A stretch of DNA of 37,607 bases from Hadesarchaea archaeon (GTDB lineage: Archaea > Hadarchaeota > Hadarchaeia > Hadarchaeales > Hadarchaeaceae). Every line of letters begins with the position of its first letter. Position 1 is the first letter of the stretch. The notes under the pieces are model-generated. The model saw only the letters and a list, made by a program, of their open reading frames with translations. It searched no databases and was not told the DNA's origin. Of the stretch, positions 14,087 to 23,612 are shown one piece after another. The stretch covers positions 1 through 37,607 of the forward strand of contig JAUWBN010000012.1 in assembly GCA_030601675.1 (NCBI GenBank), given 5' to 3'. Position numbers and translations under genes: made by a program.

Positions 14087-14210
14087 GTCACTCCACACCT
14101 TGCTGGTGCCTCGGCCTTAAATTTATTCACCTTTTTGAGAGCCAGATTTTCGCACGCCGCCCTCAAGCTTTAAATAGAAATATTTGTTATATATATAACA
14201 AGTGAAGAAC

Positions 14211-14477
14211 ATGCGGAAAATCCTGCTGGTTTGGGATGTCAAGACCCGGGGCTCGCCAGCGACGTTCTTCTACCGGGCGCTTCGGGGGTACGATTACCCG
14301 ACGAAGGCTGGCAGGAGCCACTCGGCGGGGGTCCTCGACGAGATCCCGGATGACGTCTGGGAGTTTATAAATCGGAGCACCCTGTTGATCGAGGAGGAGT
14401 ACGCAAAGATGGTCGAAAAGATTTTCAAGGAGTTCAACAAACACTTGGTCTGGCATAGGTTTGAGGTCGAGATTTGA
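14211..14477 (+). CDS. Small conserved-looking protein upstream of Cdc48
   Basis: 88 residues from the ATG at 14211 ([12 protein letters not shown]); a GTG at 14202 is an alternative. The order is a hydrophobic strand, a helix ([11 protein letters not shown]), a central acidic region ([11 protein letters not shown]), a helix ([15 protein letters not shown]) and a closing strand ([10 protein letters not shown]). This beta-alpha start faintly recalls ferredoxin-like folds such as Cas2 or VapD, but no diagnostic residue supports either and I do not assign it. A TATA-like CTTTAAATAG sits near 14167-14176, and an AT-only TTATATATATAA stretch follows at about 14187. It ends 11 bp before cdc48 on the same strand, so the two are probably one operon. 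Confidence 0.65.
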   Translation: MRKILLVWDVKTRGSPATFFYRALRGYDYPTKAGRSHSAGVLDEIPDDVWEFINRSTLLIEEEYAKMVEKIFKEFNKHLVWHRFEVEI

Positions 14478-14488
14478 GGGGTGGTGGG

Positions 14489-16690
14489 ATGGCTGAGAAG
14501 GAGCTGAAGCTTGTAGTCTCGGAGAACCGCTATCAGCCCGATGTTGGGCGAAGTATAGCGCGGGTGCCAGATCAAATTGCAAAAAAGTTTGGTCTTAGTC
14601 AAGGAGATCTGGTTAAGATAACCGGTTCTAGCTCCACTGGCGCGATTGTTATGAGAGGTTTTCCCGAGGATCGTGGTCTAGATATCATTCGTATAGATGG
14701 TTTGGTTAGGCGCAACGCTGGCACGTCGATTGGTGAGAAGGTAGCAGTTCAAAAAACTGAAGTAAAAGAGGCGAGGAGCGTTACCATCGCGCCAGCTGAT
14801 CCCCACGTTATGCTGCAGATGATGGGTGGGGGCATAGACCTATTGGGCAAGCCGGTGACCAAAGGGGATGTAATAAGTTCGGCTGGGTTGATGTCGTTTT
14901 TCGGTTTGGGGGAGATAAAATTCGTTGTAACCGATACTTCGCCATCAGGCATAGTGCTCGTGACAGAGGTCACGGACATCAAAGTGTTGCCCCGGGCAGT
15001 AGAGGTCAAAGAAGCTAAAGTCATGGTGCCTGCTGTTACCTACGAAGACATCGGCGGGCTGAAGGAGGAACTCCAGCGCGTCCGAGAGATGATTGAGCTC
15101 CCGCTGAAGCACCCCGAGGTCTTCGATCGCCTCGGGATAGAACCCCCAAAGGGCGTCTTATTACATGGCCCACCGGGCACCGGAAAGACCCTGATAGCGA
15201 AGGCTGTGGCAAACGAGTCGGGAGCGCACTTCATAGATATAGCGGGCCCGGAGATAATGTCGAAGTGGTACGGGGAGAGCGAGGCCCGACTCCGGAAGGT
15301 GTTTGAGGATGCGGAGAAAAATGCTCCCTCGATCGTTTTCATCGATGAGCTCGACGCGATAGCTCCAAAGCGCGAGGAGGTCACGGGCGAGGTCGAGCGG
15401 CGAGTGGTGGCGACGCTCTGCACAGCCCTCGATGGTTTGAAAGCTCGTGGGAAGGTCATCGTCATCGGCGCGACTAACCGCGTCAATGCTTTGGACCCAG
15501 CGATTCGCCGCCCCGGGAGATTTGACCGCGAGATAGAGTTAGGCGTGCCGGATCGTGACGGGCGCAAAGAGATCCTGCAGATTCACACCCGGGGGATGCC
15601 TCTCGCAAAGGACATCGACCTCGATCGCTACGCGAACATCACGCACGGCTTCGTCGGCGCCGACCTTGAGGCGTTGGTAAAAGAGGCCGCGATGAGCGCT
15701 TTGAGGCGCATTCTTCCCGAGATAAAGCTCGAGGAGAAACTCATCCCGCCCGAGGTGCTCGAGAAGCTTCAGGTGACGAAGGAAGACTTCGACAACGCGC
15801 TGAAGATAGCGGAACCCTCGGCTATGCGTGAGGTCTTGATCGAAATCCCGGATGTGCATTGGGGAGATGTCGGTGGGCTGGAGCGCGCGAAGCAAGAACT
15901 GATTGAAGCAGTTGAGTGGCCGATCAAGTATCCGGACGCCTTCAAGCGCGTTGGAATCGAGCCCCCGCACGGTATTTTGCTGTACGGCCCACCCGGTACC
16001 GGTAAAACTTTGCTGGCGCGAGCAGTAGCGACCGAGAGCGAGGCGAACTTCATCTCGATCAAGGGTCCCGAGCTGTTGTCAAAATGGGTCGGGGAGTCGG
16101 AGAAGGGGGTACGCGAGACCTTCCGCAAGGCAAAGATGGCAGCCCCCGCGATAATCTTCTTCGACGAAATCGACGCGCTCGTGCCCCGGCGTGGTTCCGG
16201 GTTCGGGGACGCCCACGTGACCGAGCGAGTGATAAGTCAGCTGCTCACCGAGCTCGACGGGTTGGAGAAACTTAAAAATGTTGTCGTGATCGGTGCGACG
16301 AATCGCCCCGACCTAGTAGACCCGGCGCTGCTCCGCCCCGGGCGCTTCGACAGGCTTGTGCTGGTTCCAGCCCCCGACGAGAAAGCCCGTTTAGAAATTT
16401 TTAAAATTCACACCAAGGGCATGCCGCTTGGGAAGGATGTTGACCTCGCGCTGCTCGCCAAGGAGACCGAAGGTCACGCTGGTTCAGATATTGCCGCCCT
16501 CTGCCGCGAGGCCGCGATGCTCGTGCTGCGAAAGAACATAAAGGGTAAGGAAGTTAGGATGCAACACTTCCTCGAGGCGACGGAGGGCATCAAACCCTCC
16601 ATGACACCAGAGATGGTCAAGGCATATGAAACTTTCACGGAGAGAAAAAGCAAACGTGTGGCGGAAGAAGCGACGGGGATGCACTATTAA
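14489..16690 (+). CDS. cdc48: Cdc48/p97-type AAA+ ATPase
   Basis: 733 residues from the ATG at 14489 ([10 protein letters not shown]), with GGTGG upstream; a TTG five codons earlier is less likely. The N domain (1-180) has the double-psi barrel and CDC48_2 parts ([25 protein letters not shown]). D1 has Walker A GPPGTGKT (227-234) and Walker [14 protein letters not shown]2 has Walker A GPPGTGKT near 500 and Walker [13 protein letters not shown]. It forms hexamers that unfold proteins with ATP and often feeds the archaeal proteasome; the beta subunit is at 26562. The first ~550 bases are noticeably more AT-rich than the rest of the gene. Confidence 0.95.
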   Translation: MAEKELKLVVSENRYQPDVGRSIARVPDQIAKKFGLSQGDLVKITGSSSTGAIVMRGFPEDRGLDIIRIDGLVRRNAGTSIGEKVAVQKTEVKEARSVTIAPADPHVMLQMMGGGIDLLGKPVTKGDVISSAGLMSFFGLGEIKFVVTDTSPSGIVLVTEVTDIKVLPRAVEVKEAKVMVPAVTYEDIGGLKEELQRVREMIELPLKHPEVFDRLGIEPPKGVLLHGPPGTGKTLIAKAVANESGAHFIDIAGPEIMSKWYGESEARLRKVFEDAEKNAPSIVFIDELDAIAPKREEVTGEVERRVVATLCTALDGLKARGKVIVIGATNRVNALDPAIRRPGRFDREIELGVPDRDGRKEILQIHTRGMPLAKDIDLDRYANITHGFVGADLEALVKEAAMSALRRILPEIKLEEKLIPPEVLEKLQVTKEDFDNALKIAEPSAMREVLIEIPDVHWGDVGGLERAKQELIEAVEWPIKYPDAFKRVGIEPPHGILLYGPPGTGKTLLARAVATESEANFISIKGPELLSKWVGESEKGVRETFRKAKMAAPAIIFFDEIDALVPRRGSGFGDAHVTERVISQLLTELDGLEKLKNVVVIGATNRPDLVDPALLRPGRFDRLVLVPAPDEKARLEIFKIHTKGMPLGKDVDLALLAKETEGHAGSDIAALCREAAMLVLRKNIKGKEVRMQHFLEATEGIKPSMTPEMVKAYETFTERKSKRVAEEATGMHY

Positions 16691-16732
16691 CCTTTTTAAG
16701 GACGAACTCCAAATTAGGGCGGAGGATAGAGC

Positions 16733-17035
16733 TTGGCGCAGATTATGATTAGCAAGCTCCGAGCGATAGGCGTCATCTCGGACAGGGGCATGCAGGTGGG
16801 AAGGCTCCACGACATCCTGTTTGACGAGAAGGACGGAAAGATCCAATCGCTCGTGGTCAGGCCCATCTCGAAGGATGCGCTCGGGAATGTCCCCCGAGAC
16901 TCGAGCGGAAACGCCCTGATCCCGTTCAGCGCCGTTATGTCGATTCGCGATTTCATCGTCGTCAACGAGCGCGTTTTGGCAATTCAGCAGCTCAGGGTGC
17001 GGCCGGGAGCTGGGGCCGGGACAACCCCTGAGTAA
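16733..17035 (+). CDS. PRC-barrel domain protein
   Basis: 100 residues beginning with TTG (TTGGCGCAG), eight bases after GGAGG. The order ISDRGMQVGRLHDILFD, GKIQSLVVRPI, then IPFSAVMSIRDFIVV is the PRC-barrel pattern seen in RimM and in many short archaeal proteins. In archaea, stand-alone PRC-barrels have been linked to RNA processing and to cell division (the CdpB proteins that bind SepF). This window also encodes a SepF, so a division role is a reasonable guess but not shown. An internal ATG at 16745 is an alternative start. The stop codon abuts that of the convergent phosphoesterase. Confidence 0.8.
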   Translation: MAQIMISKLRAIGVISDRGMQVGRLHDILFDEKDGKIQSLVVRPISKDALGNVPRDSSGNALIPFSAVMSIRDFIVVNERVLAIQQLRVRPGAGAGTTPE

Positions 17036-17722
17036 CTACCATCCAAAGAACAACCGTGTCGCGAGTTCGCTGGGCAATCCTGCGGTTTCTATTTTTTCGG
17101 CAGTGTTTTTCACGTCGTAGTCGACCCTATGGAAGCTTGTCTTTACCTCCTCACCCAAATTTAGGATCGCATAGCTAGCTCGGGGGTCGCGATCGCGCGG
17201 CTGCCCCACACCGCCGGGATTGATCACGAGTTTCCCAAAAATCACATGCTCCATCGGCATGTGGGTGTGCCCGAGCATGACGATGTCTGCATCCAGATCG
17301 CGGACGAGCTCCGCGAGCACGCGGTTCGGGATATCTGGAAAGATGTACTCGTTGAGCGGGTCGCGGGGGCTCCCATGCACCATGTACAGCCTTTGCTTTC
17401 CGTAGGTCAGTTCAAGATGAGTTGGGAGGTTCGACAGGTACTCGAGGTTTTCCTTGTGTAGATGCTCGGCGGTCCAGAGCGCCGCTTGGGCAGCGAGCGG
17501 GTTGAAGCCCCGCACATCTCGCGTCACGGCCGCGTAATCGTGGTTCCCCATCACCGTTTGCATTCGCTTTGCCCTAGCCAACTTCACCACCTCGTTTGGT
17601 TCGACAGCATAACCAACCAAGTCGCCAGCGCAGATGAGTTGGTCTACGCGCGGCATGTCCTTGAGCACGGCCTCGAGCGCCGCGAGGTTCGAGTGGGGGT
17701 CTGCTATCAAGCCAATTTTCAT
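17036..17722 (-). CDS. Calcineurin-like metallophosphoesterase (YfcE/MJ0936-like)
   Basis: 228 residues from the ATG at 17722 (MKIGLIADPHSN), with GGTGAC five bases before and a TATA-like ATTTAAAC near 17755. The metal-site motifs appear in order: D in IADPHSN, GDLVGY, MGNHDYA, HGSPRDP and LGHTHMP. The two-metal centre suits a phosphodiesterase or protein phosphatase; the natural substrate is unknown. NPGGVGQPRDRDPRASYA is typical of this archaeal/bacterial subgroup. It is convergent with the PRC-barrel gene and divergent from the MinD-like gene. A second, different phosphoesterase lies at 28878. Confidence 0.88.
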   Translation of the reverse strand: MKIGLIADPHSNLAALEAVLKDMPRVDQLICAGDLVGYAVEPNEVVKLARAKRMQTVMGNHDYAAVTRDVRGFNPLAAQAALWTAEHLHKENLEYLSNLPTHLELTYGKQRLYMVHGSPRDPLNEYIFPDIPNRVLAELVRDLDADIVMLGHTHMPMEHVIFGKLVINPGGVGQPRDRDPRASYAILNLGEEVKTSFHRVDYDVKNTAEKIETAGLPSELATRLFFGW

Positions 17723-17814
17723 CGCTGTCACCAAAAGAATAGGGTCAAAGCTTGTTTAAATCCGCCGACCACACCACACAAATTTAAGGCGGCGAACCGA
17801 GTTATTTTGGTGCT

Positions 17815-18534
17815 ATGACCCGAATCATAACTTTCGCGTCGAGCAAGGGGGGCACGGGCAAGACCTCCGTGGTCGTCAACCTAGGGGTGGCGATGGCCCA
17901 GCTGGGGCAGAAGGTCGTGCTCCTAGATGCAGACATAACGATGGCCAACCTAGCCCTCATGCTCGGCCTGGAGGGGCAGAAGACGACTCTGCACGATGTG
18001 CTCGCGGGGGAGGCTAGGCTCTCGAAAGCGATTTATGATGGCCCCCAAGGCGTGAGGGTCGTACCATCTGGGATATCGCTCAACGGTATCCGGCGAGCAA
18101 GGCTCGAGCGCCTCAGAAAGGTGGTCGCGGGGCTGGCGAGGAAATCAAAATTCCTGCTGATCGATGCTCCATCGGGCCTGGACCGGGACGCGATCGTGGC
18201 GCTCACGATGGCGCAGGAGGTAATCCTCGTGGTCACGCCCGATATATCCTCCTTATCCAACGCGCTCAAGACGAAAATGGTCGCGGAGCGGTTGGGTGTG
18301 AAATTGACGGGAGTGATAGTTAATCGAGCCACCGGTAGGCGTGTTGACATCCCGGGCGACGACATCGCATCGACGCTTGAGCTCCCGGTGCTCGCGACCA
18401 TCCCCGAGGACTCGGAAGTGAGGCACTCCGCGGCTTTTGGGGAGCCAGTGGTCACCTATCGTTCCCGTTCGCCGGCCACGCATGAGTTCAAGAAGCTGGC
18501 GGCGACGCTTGTGAAGGCTAGCCCCGCAGGCTGA
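17815..18534 (+). CDS. minD: MinD/ParA-family ATPase
   Basis: 239 residues. SSKGGTGKTSVVVNLGVA is the deviant Walker A with the signature Lys (residues 9-16), VVLLDADI is switch region A', and LLIDAPSGLDRD is Walker B. These ATPases dimerise on ATP and position proteins in the cell or on membranes; archaeal MinD homologues affect placement of surface structures and other complexes. The C-terminal tail (FKKLAATLVKA) could form the membrane-targeting amphipathic helix. A TATA-like ATTTAAGG near 17783 gives an almost leaderless ATG. The end overlaps the convergent HAD gene by 17 bp. A plain ParA or a Mrp-like cofactor protein is less likely. Confidence 0.85.
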   Translation: MTRIITFASSKGGTGKTSVVVNLGVAMAQLGQKVVLLDADITMANLALMLGLEGQKTTLHDVLAGEARLSKAIYDGPQGVRVVPSGISLNGIRRARLERLRKVVAGLARKSKFLLIDAPSGLDRDAIVALTMAQEVILVVTPDISSLSNALKTKMVAERLGVKLTGVIVNRATGRRVDIPGDDIASTLELPVLATIPEDSEVRHSAAFGEPVVTYRSRSPATHEFKKLAATLVKASPAG

Positions 18535-19207
18535 TAATTTTTTCAACGGCTTCCACGACGCCCTTCCCGTGGGGCTCCTTGGTCACGTAAGTGCATACGC
18601 GCTTCACCGCTTCGTCCGAGTTCGCCACCGCGAAGCTCAGCCCCGCAACCTCCAACATTTCGATGTCGTTCGGCCCGTCCCCCACGGCCGCCACTTCGAC
18701 CAACGAAACCTTTAGGAGCGAGGCGACCTTCCGGAGCGCGTTCCCCTTGTTCACGTTTGGGCTTCGGAGGTGGATCGCGAAGCCCGAGTCGACGGCAACC
18801 AAGTCGAGCCCCTCACGCCTGAAGAGATCTTCAGCGGCATCCGCTTTGATCGCGCGCTTTAGGGTCAGGCCCGTGAGGCGTGCCGCAGAGCTCCGGGTCT
18901 GCTCTAGGGGGCCGAATTCCCGCTCCAGCGCGGCCAGCCCGCGGTCGGCATCGACACGGTCACCTAGTATGTGCTCCCGCTTGCCGGGCGGATCGAACAC
19001 GACCCCTCCGTCCTCGGCTATTAGCGGCCCCGAGGTTCCGAGCAGGGTCGCGGCGGTTTCCGCGAATGCCAGCATGTTTCCCGTCGCGAGCACCACGGGC
19101 AGGCCCAAACTCTCGGCCTTTCGAAGGGCACCCACGGCGGCGATATCAAGTTTTCGATCTCTAAACGTCAGCGTGCCGTCGATGTCAACAGCAACAAACC
19201 TGATCAA
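18518..19207 (-). CDS. pgp: HAD-family phosphoglycolate phosphatase, archaeal type
   Basis: 229 residues beginning with TTG, preceded by GGTGGG. Motif I is AVDIDGTLT with both Asp residues, motif II lies in VVLATGN, a Lys occurs in VNKGNAL, and motif IV is VGDGPNDIEML. The cap insertion between about 80 and 155 is that of the Cof/IIB class used by archaeal phosphoglycolate phosphatases. The likely reaction is phosphoglycolate to glycolate, clearing a by-product of DNA repair and metabolism; sucrose- or mannosyl-phosphatases are close relatives. It begins 12 bases after radA on the same strand, suggesting an RPA-RadA-phosphatase operon. Confidence 0.82.
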   Translation of the reverse strand: MIRFVAVDIDGTLTFRDRKLDIAAVGALRKAESLGLPVVLATGNMLAFAETAATLLGTSGPLIAEDGGVVFDPPGKREHILGDRVDADRGLAALEREFGPLEQTRSSAARLTGLTLKRAIKADAAEDLFRREGLDLVAVDSGFAIHLRSPNVNKGNALRKVASLLKVSLVEVAAVGDGPNDIEMLEVAGLSFAVANSDEAVKRVCTYVTKEPHGKGVVEAVEKIISLRG

Positions 19208-19219
19208 ATTCCCACCGAC

Positions 19220-20170
19220 TCAGTCCCTTATCCCTTGCCCGGTGATCATGAAGACCGCCTCGGCCTCGGGCAGGTTGGGGCTGTCGAAGATCCGCGCGAT
19301 CCGCTTTCCGCCTTTGGACTTTCGGAGGTAGACGCGGGTCGTGGCGGAGTGGGCGAGCACGTGCCCCCCGATCGGTCGGGTGGGGTCCCCGAAGAAAATG
19401 TCGGGCCTCGCCATCACTTGGTTCGTCACGAAGATGGCTACGTCGTGGAGGTCGGCTGTTCGATGGAGCGTCAGGAGGTGGCGGTTCAACTTCTGCTGAC
19501 GGTTGGCCAGAGCTCCCCGGCCAATGTACTCGGCCCGGAAGTGTGAGGTAAGGGAATCGATCACCATGAGGCGTACATTTTCCTCCTCGATCTTCTCCTC
19601 GGCCTTCTCAGCTATCAGGATCTGCTGGTCGGTGTTGTACGACCTTATGTAAAGGACGTTCTGGAGGGTCTTCATCGGGTCGAGGTTGAGACCGACCGCC
19701 ATGTCTCGGATTCGTTCGGGCCTGAATGTATTTTCGGTATCGATGTAAATCGCCTTTGCCCCCAGCCCTCCCTGCTCCGGGGGCTGCTGGACGTTGACGC
19801 AGAGCTGGTGGGCTATCTGGGTCTTTCCTGATCCAAATTCACCGAAAACCTCGGTCACGGCTTGGGTCTCGATCCCGCCGCCGAGCAGGGTGTCGAGCTG
19901 CTCGCTACTCGTGGTTATCAATCCAATTTTTTCCCGACGCTCGAGAACCTTGTCGGCGGTAACGAAGATGCCGAACTCCGCGATCTCCCCAGCGGCGGCG
20001 ATTATCTTTTTTGCTTGCACCTCGCCTAGCTCGGCAGCTTCGTGCAACTCGGCTACCGCGGCCACGGCGATCGATTCGATCGTCCGATATCCAGCTTCGC
20101 GAAGCTTCTCAGCGGTCGCCTCGCCAACTCCAGGCAAACTTTCAATCGAGCGCTTCACTTCCTCGGCCAA
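19220..20170 (-). CDS. radA: DNA repair and recombination protein RadA
   Basis: 316 residues beginning with TTG. The N-terminal helix-hairpin-helix domain ([17 protein letters not shown], residues 13-29) is followed by the RecA core with Walker [10 protein letters not shown] near 109, Walker [12 protein letters not shown], and the DNA-binding loops ([17 protein letters not shown]). Length fits archaeal RadA, the Rad51 homologue that forms filaments on single-stranded DNA and drives strand exchange. RadB paralogues lack the N-terminal domain, so this is RadA. It follows the RPA gene by 21 bases, a functional pairing because RPA coats the same single strands before RadA loads. Confidence 0.95.
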   Translation of the reverse strand: MAEEVKRSIESLPGVGEATAEKLREAGYRTIESIAVAAVAELHEAAELGEVQAKKIIAAAGEIAEFGIFVTADKVLERREKIGLITTSSEQLDTLLGGGIETQAVTEVFGEFGSGKTQIAHQLCVNVQQPPEQGGLGAKAIYIDTENTFRPERIRDMAVGLNLDPMKTLQNVLYIRSYNTDQQILIAEKAEEKIEEENVRLMVIDSLTSHFRAEYIGRGALANRQQKLNRHLLTLHRTADLHDVAIFVTNQVMARPDIFFGDPTRPIGGHVLAHSATTRVYLRKSKGGKRIARIFDSPNLPEAEAVFMITGQGIRD

Positions 20171-20191
20171 AAACTAACCCCCGTTATATCT

Positions 20192-22261
20192 TCACTTTCC
20201 CTCTTTTATCTTTTTGAGCAGCGCCCGCGCCTCCTGTTTCGGCTCGGGGAACTGCACGTCGCTCACCCGGAGTTCGAGCTGATCGAAGTACTTGTCGTGG
20301 CGGGTCGTTCCCGTGAGAACGAGCTCCCGCCCGGCCAGCTTGAACTTGTCGTAGAGCTCGGCCAAGTCAGGGGTGCTCTTGAATAGCTCGAAGACCTGTT
20401 GTGCCCCCATGCCGAGCAAGCGTTCCGCGACCTTGCCGAAGAGGGCGACTCGGAGGTTGTCGGTGCCATCGTCGAGCACGAAGCTCAGCACAACACGATG
20501 TTCCGGGGTCACGATTTTCCCACACTCCTCGCACATCAAGCTGGTGTCAACGCTCCCGAGGCTTCGTCCGCAGTCGGGACAGATGTCGAATACAGGGCGC
20601 CGGTGGAAGACCCGCATCACGGTTCCTCGGACTTGAACCCTCATCCCCTCCTTCTGGATGTCGGCGATGCCTATCTGTTCGGGTGCGGGTGCGGCGAGCT
20701 TGATCACGTCCGCGGGCGGCAGTTCTTCGCCTGTGGCCGGATTTAGCTCGAGCTGTCCCTGCTTGCCGAAGTGGAGTTCGGGCTGGCCAAAGAGGCCCAG
20801 CGTGCTGTAGCAGTCGATGAGCCTGATGACGTCACCAACCTTGATGCCGGCCACCCTATCCGCGTGCTCGTGCCAAAACGATGTCCTCGTCGCACCCGTT
20901 TGGTCGCCAATAGTTATGGACGCGACTTTTCCCTTGCTGCCATCGGCTCGGGTGAACTCACGCGAGGGGGTGACCTCGATCACCCTTCCGATTACCTCGA
21001 GCGCGTCCATGTTCGGCTCGAGCTCGCCGATTTTTATGCGGCTTGGCTTGAGTGCCTCGATGGTCACGCCGGGTGGGTTTACTTCAACCCGGGCGACCTT
21101 GCCGACATGTACCTCTGGTTTACCGGCCAAGCCGGTGCGCGTGTAGGCATTGTGCAGGAGCACGACATCGTTCTGCTGTAGGTTCTGCGCGAGCTCAGCC
21201 GCGCTGTCCCAGAAGGAAGCGCGAACGGTGCCCGTCTCGTCCGCGAGGATTACGCTGATGACCTTCCCGGGCCTTCCATCGTCCCGCTTGAACTCCTGCA
21301 GCGGGAGCTTTCGCCTGACCCTCGCCGCGAGGTCGACCGTCGGCATGCTGGCCTCGAGCTCCTCTAGCTTGAGCAACCGCTCGGCCAGCTCGGGTAGCTC
21401 CGCCACTTCTGGCTCGGACGGATTCAGGAGCAGGCGCCCACGCGAGCCCAAGCTGAGCTCAGGCCCGTCCCTCAACCCGGGCCGTACCGACGCGTTTTCG
21501 AGCTTCACAGCTGTCCCCAGCTTGAGGTCCTTCACGAGGTCTGTCCGCTCGTCCCAGAGGGAGACCCGCACCTGACCTGTCGAGTCCATGAGCATGAGGC
21601 TCGCGACCTTGCCCGTGCTTCCATCGGGGCGCTCAAATTCCCTTATGTCACTCGTCGCCACCACCCTACCGATGATGTCCACCTCAGCGAGCTCGAGTTT
21701 GAGGTCCGCAACCCTGACCTTCGTTTCGACGAGCGGCGGGAGGTCCGACACGCGCGGGTCGTCTGGGTTCACGAGCAGGGAACCTCGCATCCCAAGGCTG
21801 AGTTCGGCCCCCTTGTTCAATCCACGGCGCACGTAGGCGTTTTTGACTTGGACGGCATCCCCCTTCCGGACCTTGTCCCCCTCGATCAGCGAGGTTTTGT
21901 CGTCCCACAGCGCGATCCTGATTTGCCCGGTTTTATCTTGGAGCAGCAGGCTTCCCACGCGCCCGGCATTGCCGCTCTGGCGCTGGAACTCGCGCGGTTC
22001 GTAGATGCGGATGACCCGAGCGACGATGTCAACCTTGGACATCCCTGGGATGAGGTCCTCGATGCGCAGCGCTCGGACTTCAGGTTCCTTCTTCTCGAAG
22101 ACGACACCCAGCTCTCGCCCGATGATGTTGGCCGCGCCCTCGAGGGTCACGAAACCGCTGAGTTCGTCCTGCTTCTGCCGGATGCGTTGCATGATCTCGT
22201 CGTAGCTTATCTTAGCGTGAGCTAGAATCTCTTGGACCATTTGTTCAAAATTTAGCTCCAT
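20192..22261 (-). CDS. Replication protein A with four OB folds and a zinc domain
   Basis: 689 residues. Four tandem OB folds of about 100 residues each (roughly 75-175, 185-285, 295-395 and 405-505) share the repeated pattern REF-x-R-x-DGS-GKVAS...D-TG-x-R-x-S-WDE. A C-terminal zinc domain follows with C561, C564, C577 and C580 (CPDC...CEEC), then a last OB-like segment. It binds and protects single-stranded DNA in replication and repair. Single-chain, multi-OB RPAs with one zinc finger are known in methanogens and other euryarchaea. A TATA-like CCCTTTAAG near 22291-22300 gives a leader of about ten bases. It heads the radA operon. Confidence 0.92.
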   Translation of the reverse strand: MELNFEQMVQEILAHAKISYDEIMQRIRQKQDELSGFVTLEGAANIIGRELGVVFEKKEPEVRALRIEDLIPGMSKVDIVARVIRIYEPREFQRQSGNAGRVGSLLLQDKTGQIRIALWDDKTSLIEGDKVRKGDAVQVKNAYVRRGLNKGAELSLGMRGSLLVNPDDPRVSDLPPLVETKVRVADLKLELAEVDIIGRVVATSDIREFERPDGSTGKVASLMLMDSTGQVRVSLWDERTDLVKDLKLGTAVKLENASVRPGLRDGPELSLGSRGRLLLNPSEPEVAELPELAERLLKLEELEASMPTVDLAARVRRKLPLQEFKRDDGRPGKVISVILADETGTVRASFWDSAAELAQNLQQNDVVLLHNAYTRTGLAGKPEVHVGKVARVEVNPPGVTIEALKPSRIKIGELEPNMDALEVIGRVIEVTPSREFTRADGSKGKVASITIGDQTGATRTSFWHEHADRVAGIKVGDVIRLIDCYSTLGLFGQPELHFGKQGQLELNPATGEELPPADVIKLAAPAPEQIGIADIQKEGMRVQVRGTVMRVFHRRPVFDICPDCGRSLGSVDTSLMCEECGKIVTPEHRVVLSFVLDDGTDNLRVALFGKVAERLLGMGAQQVFELFKSTPDLAELYDKFKLAGRELVLTGTTRHDKYFDQLELRVSDVQFPEPKQEARALLKKIKEGK

Positions 22262-22470
22262 GATCCAGCCTCATAACAATTGTCAGCTTCTCGCTTAAAG
22301 GGATTTTTGAGGAGAGGTGAGTGAAAGTATTCAGGCCCGATGACGAAAATTGCAGGCGCACCTTTTCACACCTTTAAATAGTTTAAATATTCCTTTCACC
22401 GACCTCTCTCTTCCGAAGCGGATAAATTATTTTTAGCGACGGGGGTGGATCAAACTTGAAATTTTAGTAG

Positions 22471-22548
22471 TGGTGGACCGGGCGGGATTTGAACCCGCGA
22501 CCTCCCGCATGCCAAGCGGACGATCGTACCAGACTGATCTACCGGCCC
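22471..22548 (-). tRNA. tRNA-Ala (anticodon GGC) with encoded CCA
   Basis: The minus strand folds completely. The acceptor GGGCCGG pairs with CCGGTCC and includes the G3:U70 pair that marks alanine tRNAs. The D stem is GATC/GATC, the anticodon stem TCCGC/GCGGG holds the loop TTGGCAT with anticodon GGC, and the T arm is GCGGG-TTCAAAT-CCCGC. The CCA end is encoded at 22471-22473. No intron. A TATA-like TTCTTAAG near 22572-22580 sits about 25 bp before the 5' end. The 200 bp between here and the RPA gene hold only promoter-like A/T stretches. Confidence 0.95.
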
Positions 22549-22613
22549 ACCGAAAAAAGTTGTCGCATGAGCTTAAGAAATTTTGTGATTGTCCAACGTT
22601 AGACAGACATCAG

Positions 22614-22799
22614 CTAACGAAGCCGCAGCCCTTGAATAGTTTTTACCTTCCAGTTGTAGCGCTTGATGCGACGCGAGCGCCCGTAACCGCAGGCCGCGCA
22701 GACCCCCCGCTGGACGTGGTAAGCTCGCCTCCCGCAGCGTCGACAACGAATGTGCACGACCTTGTGGCGCTTGCCCATCGATGGAGTACCCTTGACCAT
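22614..22799 (-). CDS. rpl37e: Large ribosomal subunit protein eL37
   Basis: 61 residues from the ATG at 22799 ([13 protein letters not shown]), with GGTGAGG just upstream; a start three codons earlier would run into the preceding gene. The zinc ribbon [20 protein letters not shown] has both CxxC pairs about 14 residues apart, followed by the very basic [13 protein letters not shown] that contacts rRNA. Length and sequence match archaeal L37e, found only in archaea and eukaryotes. It lies five bases after the Sm-like gene on the same strand, a pairing common in archaea, so both are probably made from one message. Confidence 0.95.
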   Translation of the reverse strand: MVKGTPSMGKRHKVVHIRCRRCGRRAYHVQRGVCAACGYGRSRRIKRYNWKVKTIQGLRLR

Positions 22800-22804
22800 T
22801 TCCC

Positions 22805-23029
22805 TCACCCAGCCGGCGAGATGAAGACGACCGAGTCGCCCCGGATCACCATCGTCCCGTAACGCTTCGCCGCCTCTCCGCCTTGAATCTCCTCGGCATC
22901 CTCTATCACCAAATTGATGTGCACGTCAAAGCCGCTTAGCTTTCCCCTGAGCTCTCGGCCGCCCTTGAGCCCCACGATCACCGATGACCCCAAGGCGCGG
23001 TTGAGCACATCGAGAGGTCGCTGCGCCAT
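22805..23029 (-). CDS. Sm-like RNA-binding protein (Lsm)
   Basis: 74 residues from the ATG at 23029 ([15 protein letters not shown]), the usual start of archaeal Sm proteins; a longer frame to 23098 is not expected. Sm1 is [20 protein letters not shown] followed by NLVIEDAEE; Sm2 is [13 protein letters not shown] with the RGD/N RNA-contact motif. The protein forms ring-shaped heptamers that bind U-rich RNA. Promoter is GTTAAATA near 23058-23065, giving a leader of a few bases. It shares that promoter with the divergent PUA gene and forms an operon with eL37. Confidence 0.93.
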   Translation of the reverse strand: MAQRPLDVLNRALGSSVIVGLKGGRELRGKLSGFDVHINLVIEDAEEIQGGEAAKRYGTMVIRGDSVVFISPAG

Positions 23030-23055
23030 GAAAATCATCAATTCTTCGCTAGCTG

Positions 23056-23068
23056 CGTATTTAACCTT
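23056..23068. promoter_or_regulatory. Bidirectional TATA region for Lsm-eL37 and PUA-SepF-ZPR1
   Basis: TATTTAAC on plus (GTTAAATA on minus) is centred about 26 bp from the ATG at 23088 and 33 bp from the ATG at 23029. Both operons can begin from one symmetric element with almost no leader. Confidence 0.5.
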
Positions 23069-23087
23069 ATCGAGCCACTTTTGTTTG

Positions 23088-23573
23088 ATGCCACCCAAGC
23101 GCCGTTATCACGCGCGAAAAGCTTTGCTCAAGCAACTTACACGGGAAGTCGTCGAGAAGTTTGGCGAGCCCACGGCTGAACTTTTGAAGGGAGCAATCGA
23201 GGTCTTGGAGCTGGAAGAGGGCAGGGAGCTCATCTTAGCCGGTGGTGAAGCGCTCTTGTTCAGGTTGAGCGGCGGGATTTTTCCGACGCTAAAATCACTC
23301 GATCGAATCCCGTTAAAGCGCGTGGTCGTTGATATGGGAGCGGTGCCTCATGTCGCCAACGGGGCTGACGTCATGGCCCCAGGGGTGGTTTCCGCGGACG
23401 GGGAAGTCGCTCCAGGGGAAGGCGTGGTGATCGTGGACGAACGACACGGCAAGCCAATTGCGGTTGGACAAGCGCTCGTGCCAGGGGCCGAGATGCGAGG
23501 CCCGAGGGGGAAGGTGATCAAGAACCTGCATCACGTCGGCGATGAAATGTGGCAGTTTCAAGCAAAGGGTTAA
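23088..23573 (+). CDS. PUA-domain protein related to MCT-1/Tma20
   Basis: 161 residues from the ATG at 23088 ([11 protein letters not shown]); a much longer upstream frame is antisense to Lsm and not real. The N-terminal half (1-75) is the pre-PUA domain. The PUA domain covers about 78-155 with [22 protein letters not shown], then [18 protein letters not shown], the usual RNA-binding core. Archaeal relatives resemble eukaryotic MCT-1/Tma20 and the eIF2D C-terminal half, which act in ribosome recycling and re-initiation. A tRNA-modification role is the alternative. It is the first gene of a run with SepF and ZPR1. Confidence 0.82.
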   Translation: MPPKRRYHARKALLKQLTREVVEKFGEPTAELLKGAIEVLELEEGRELILAGGEALLFRLSGGIFPTLKSLDRIPLKRVVVDMGAVPHVANGADVMAPGVVSADGEVAPGEGVVIVDERHGKPIAVGQALVPGAEMRGPRGKVIKNLHHVGDEMWQFQAKG

Positions 23574-23612
23574 ATAGTTTGAGAGCCATCGACCATTTGC
23601 TAGGGTGATAGT

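Noticed and set aside
14211-14477. Cas2 for the small protein before cdc48
   Set aside because: Only the first strand and helix look similar; there is no conserved Asp and interface pattern, and no CRISPR context.
22914-23087. N-terminal extension of the PUA protein
   Set aside because: It is antisense to the Sm-like gene; the ATG at 23088 fits the TATA box and the family length.
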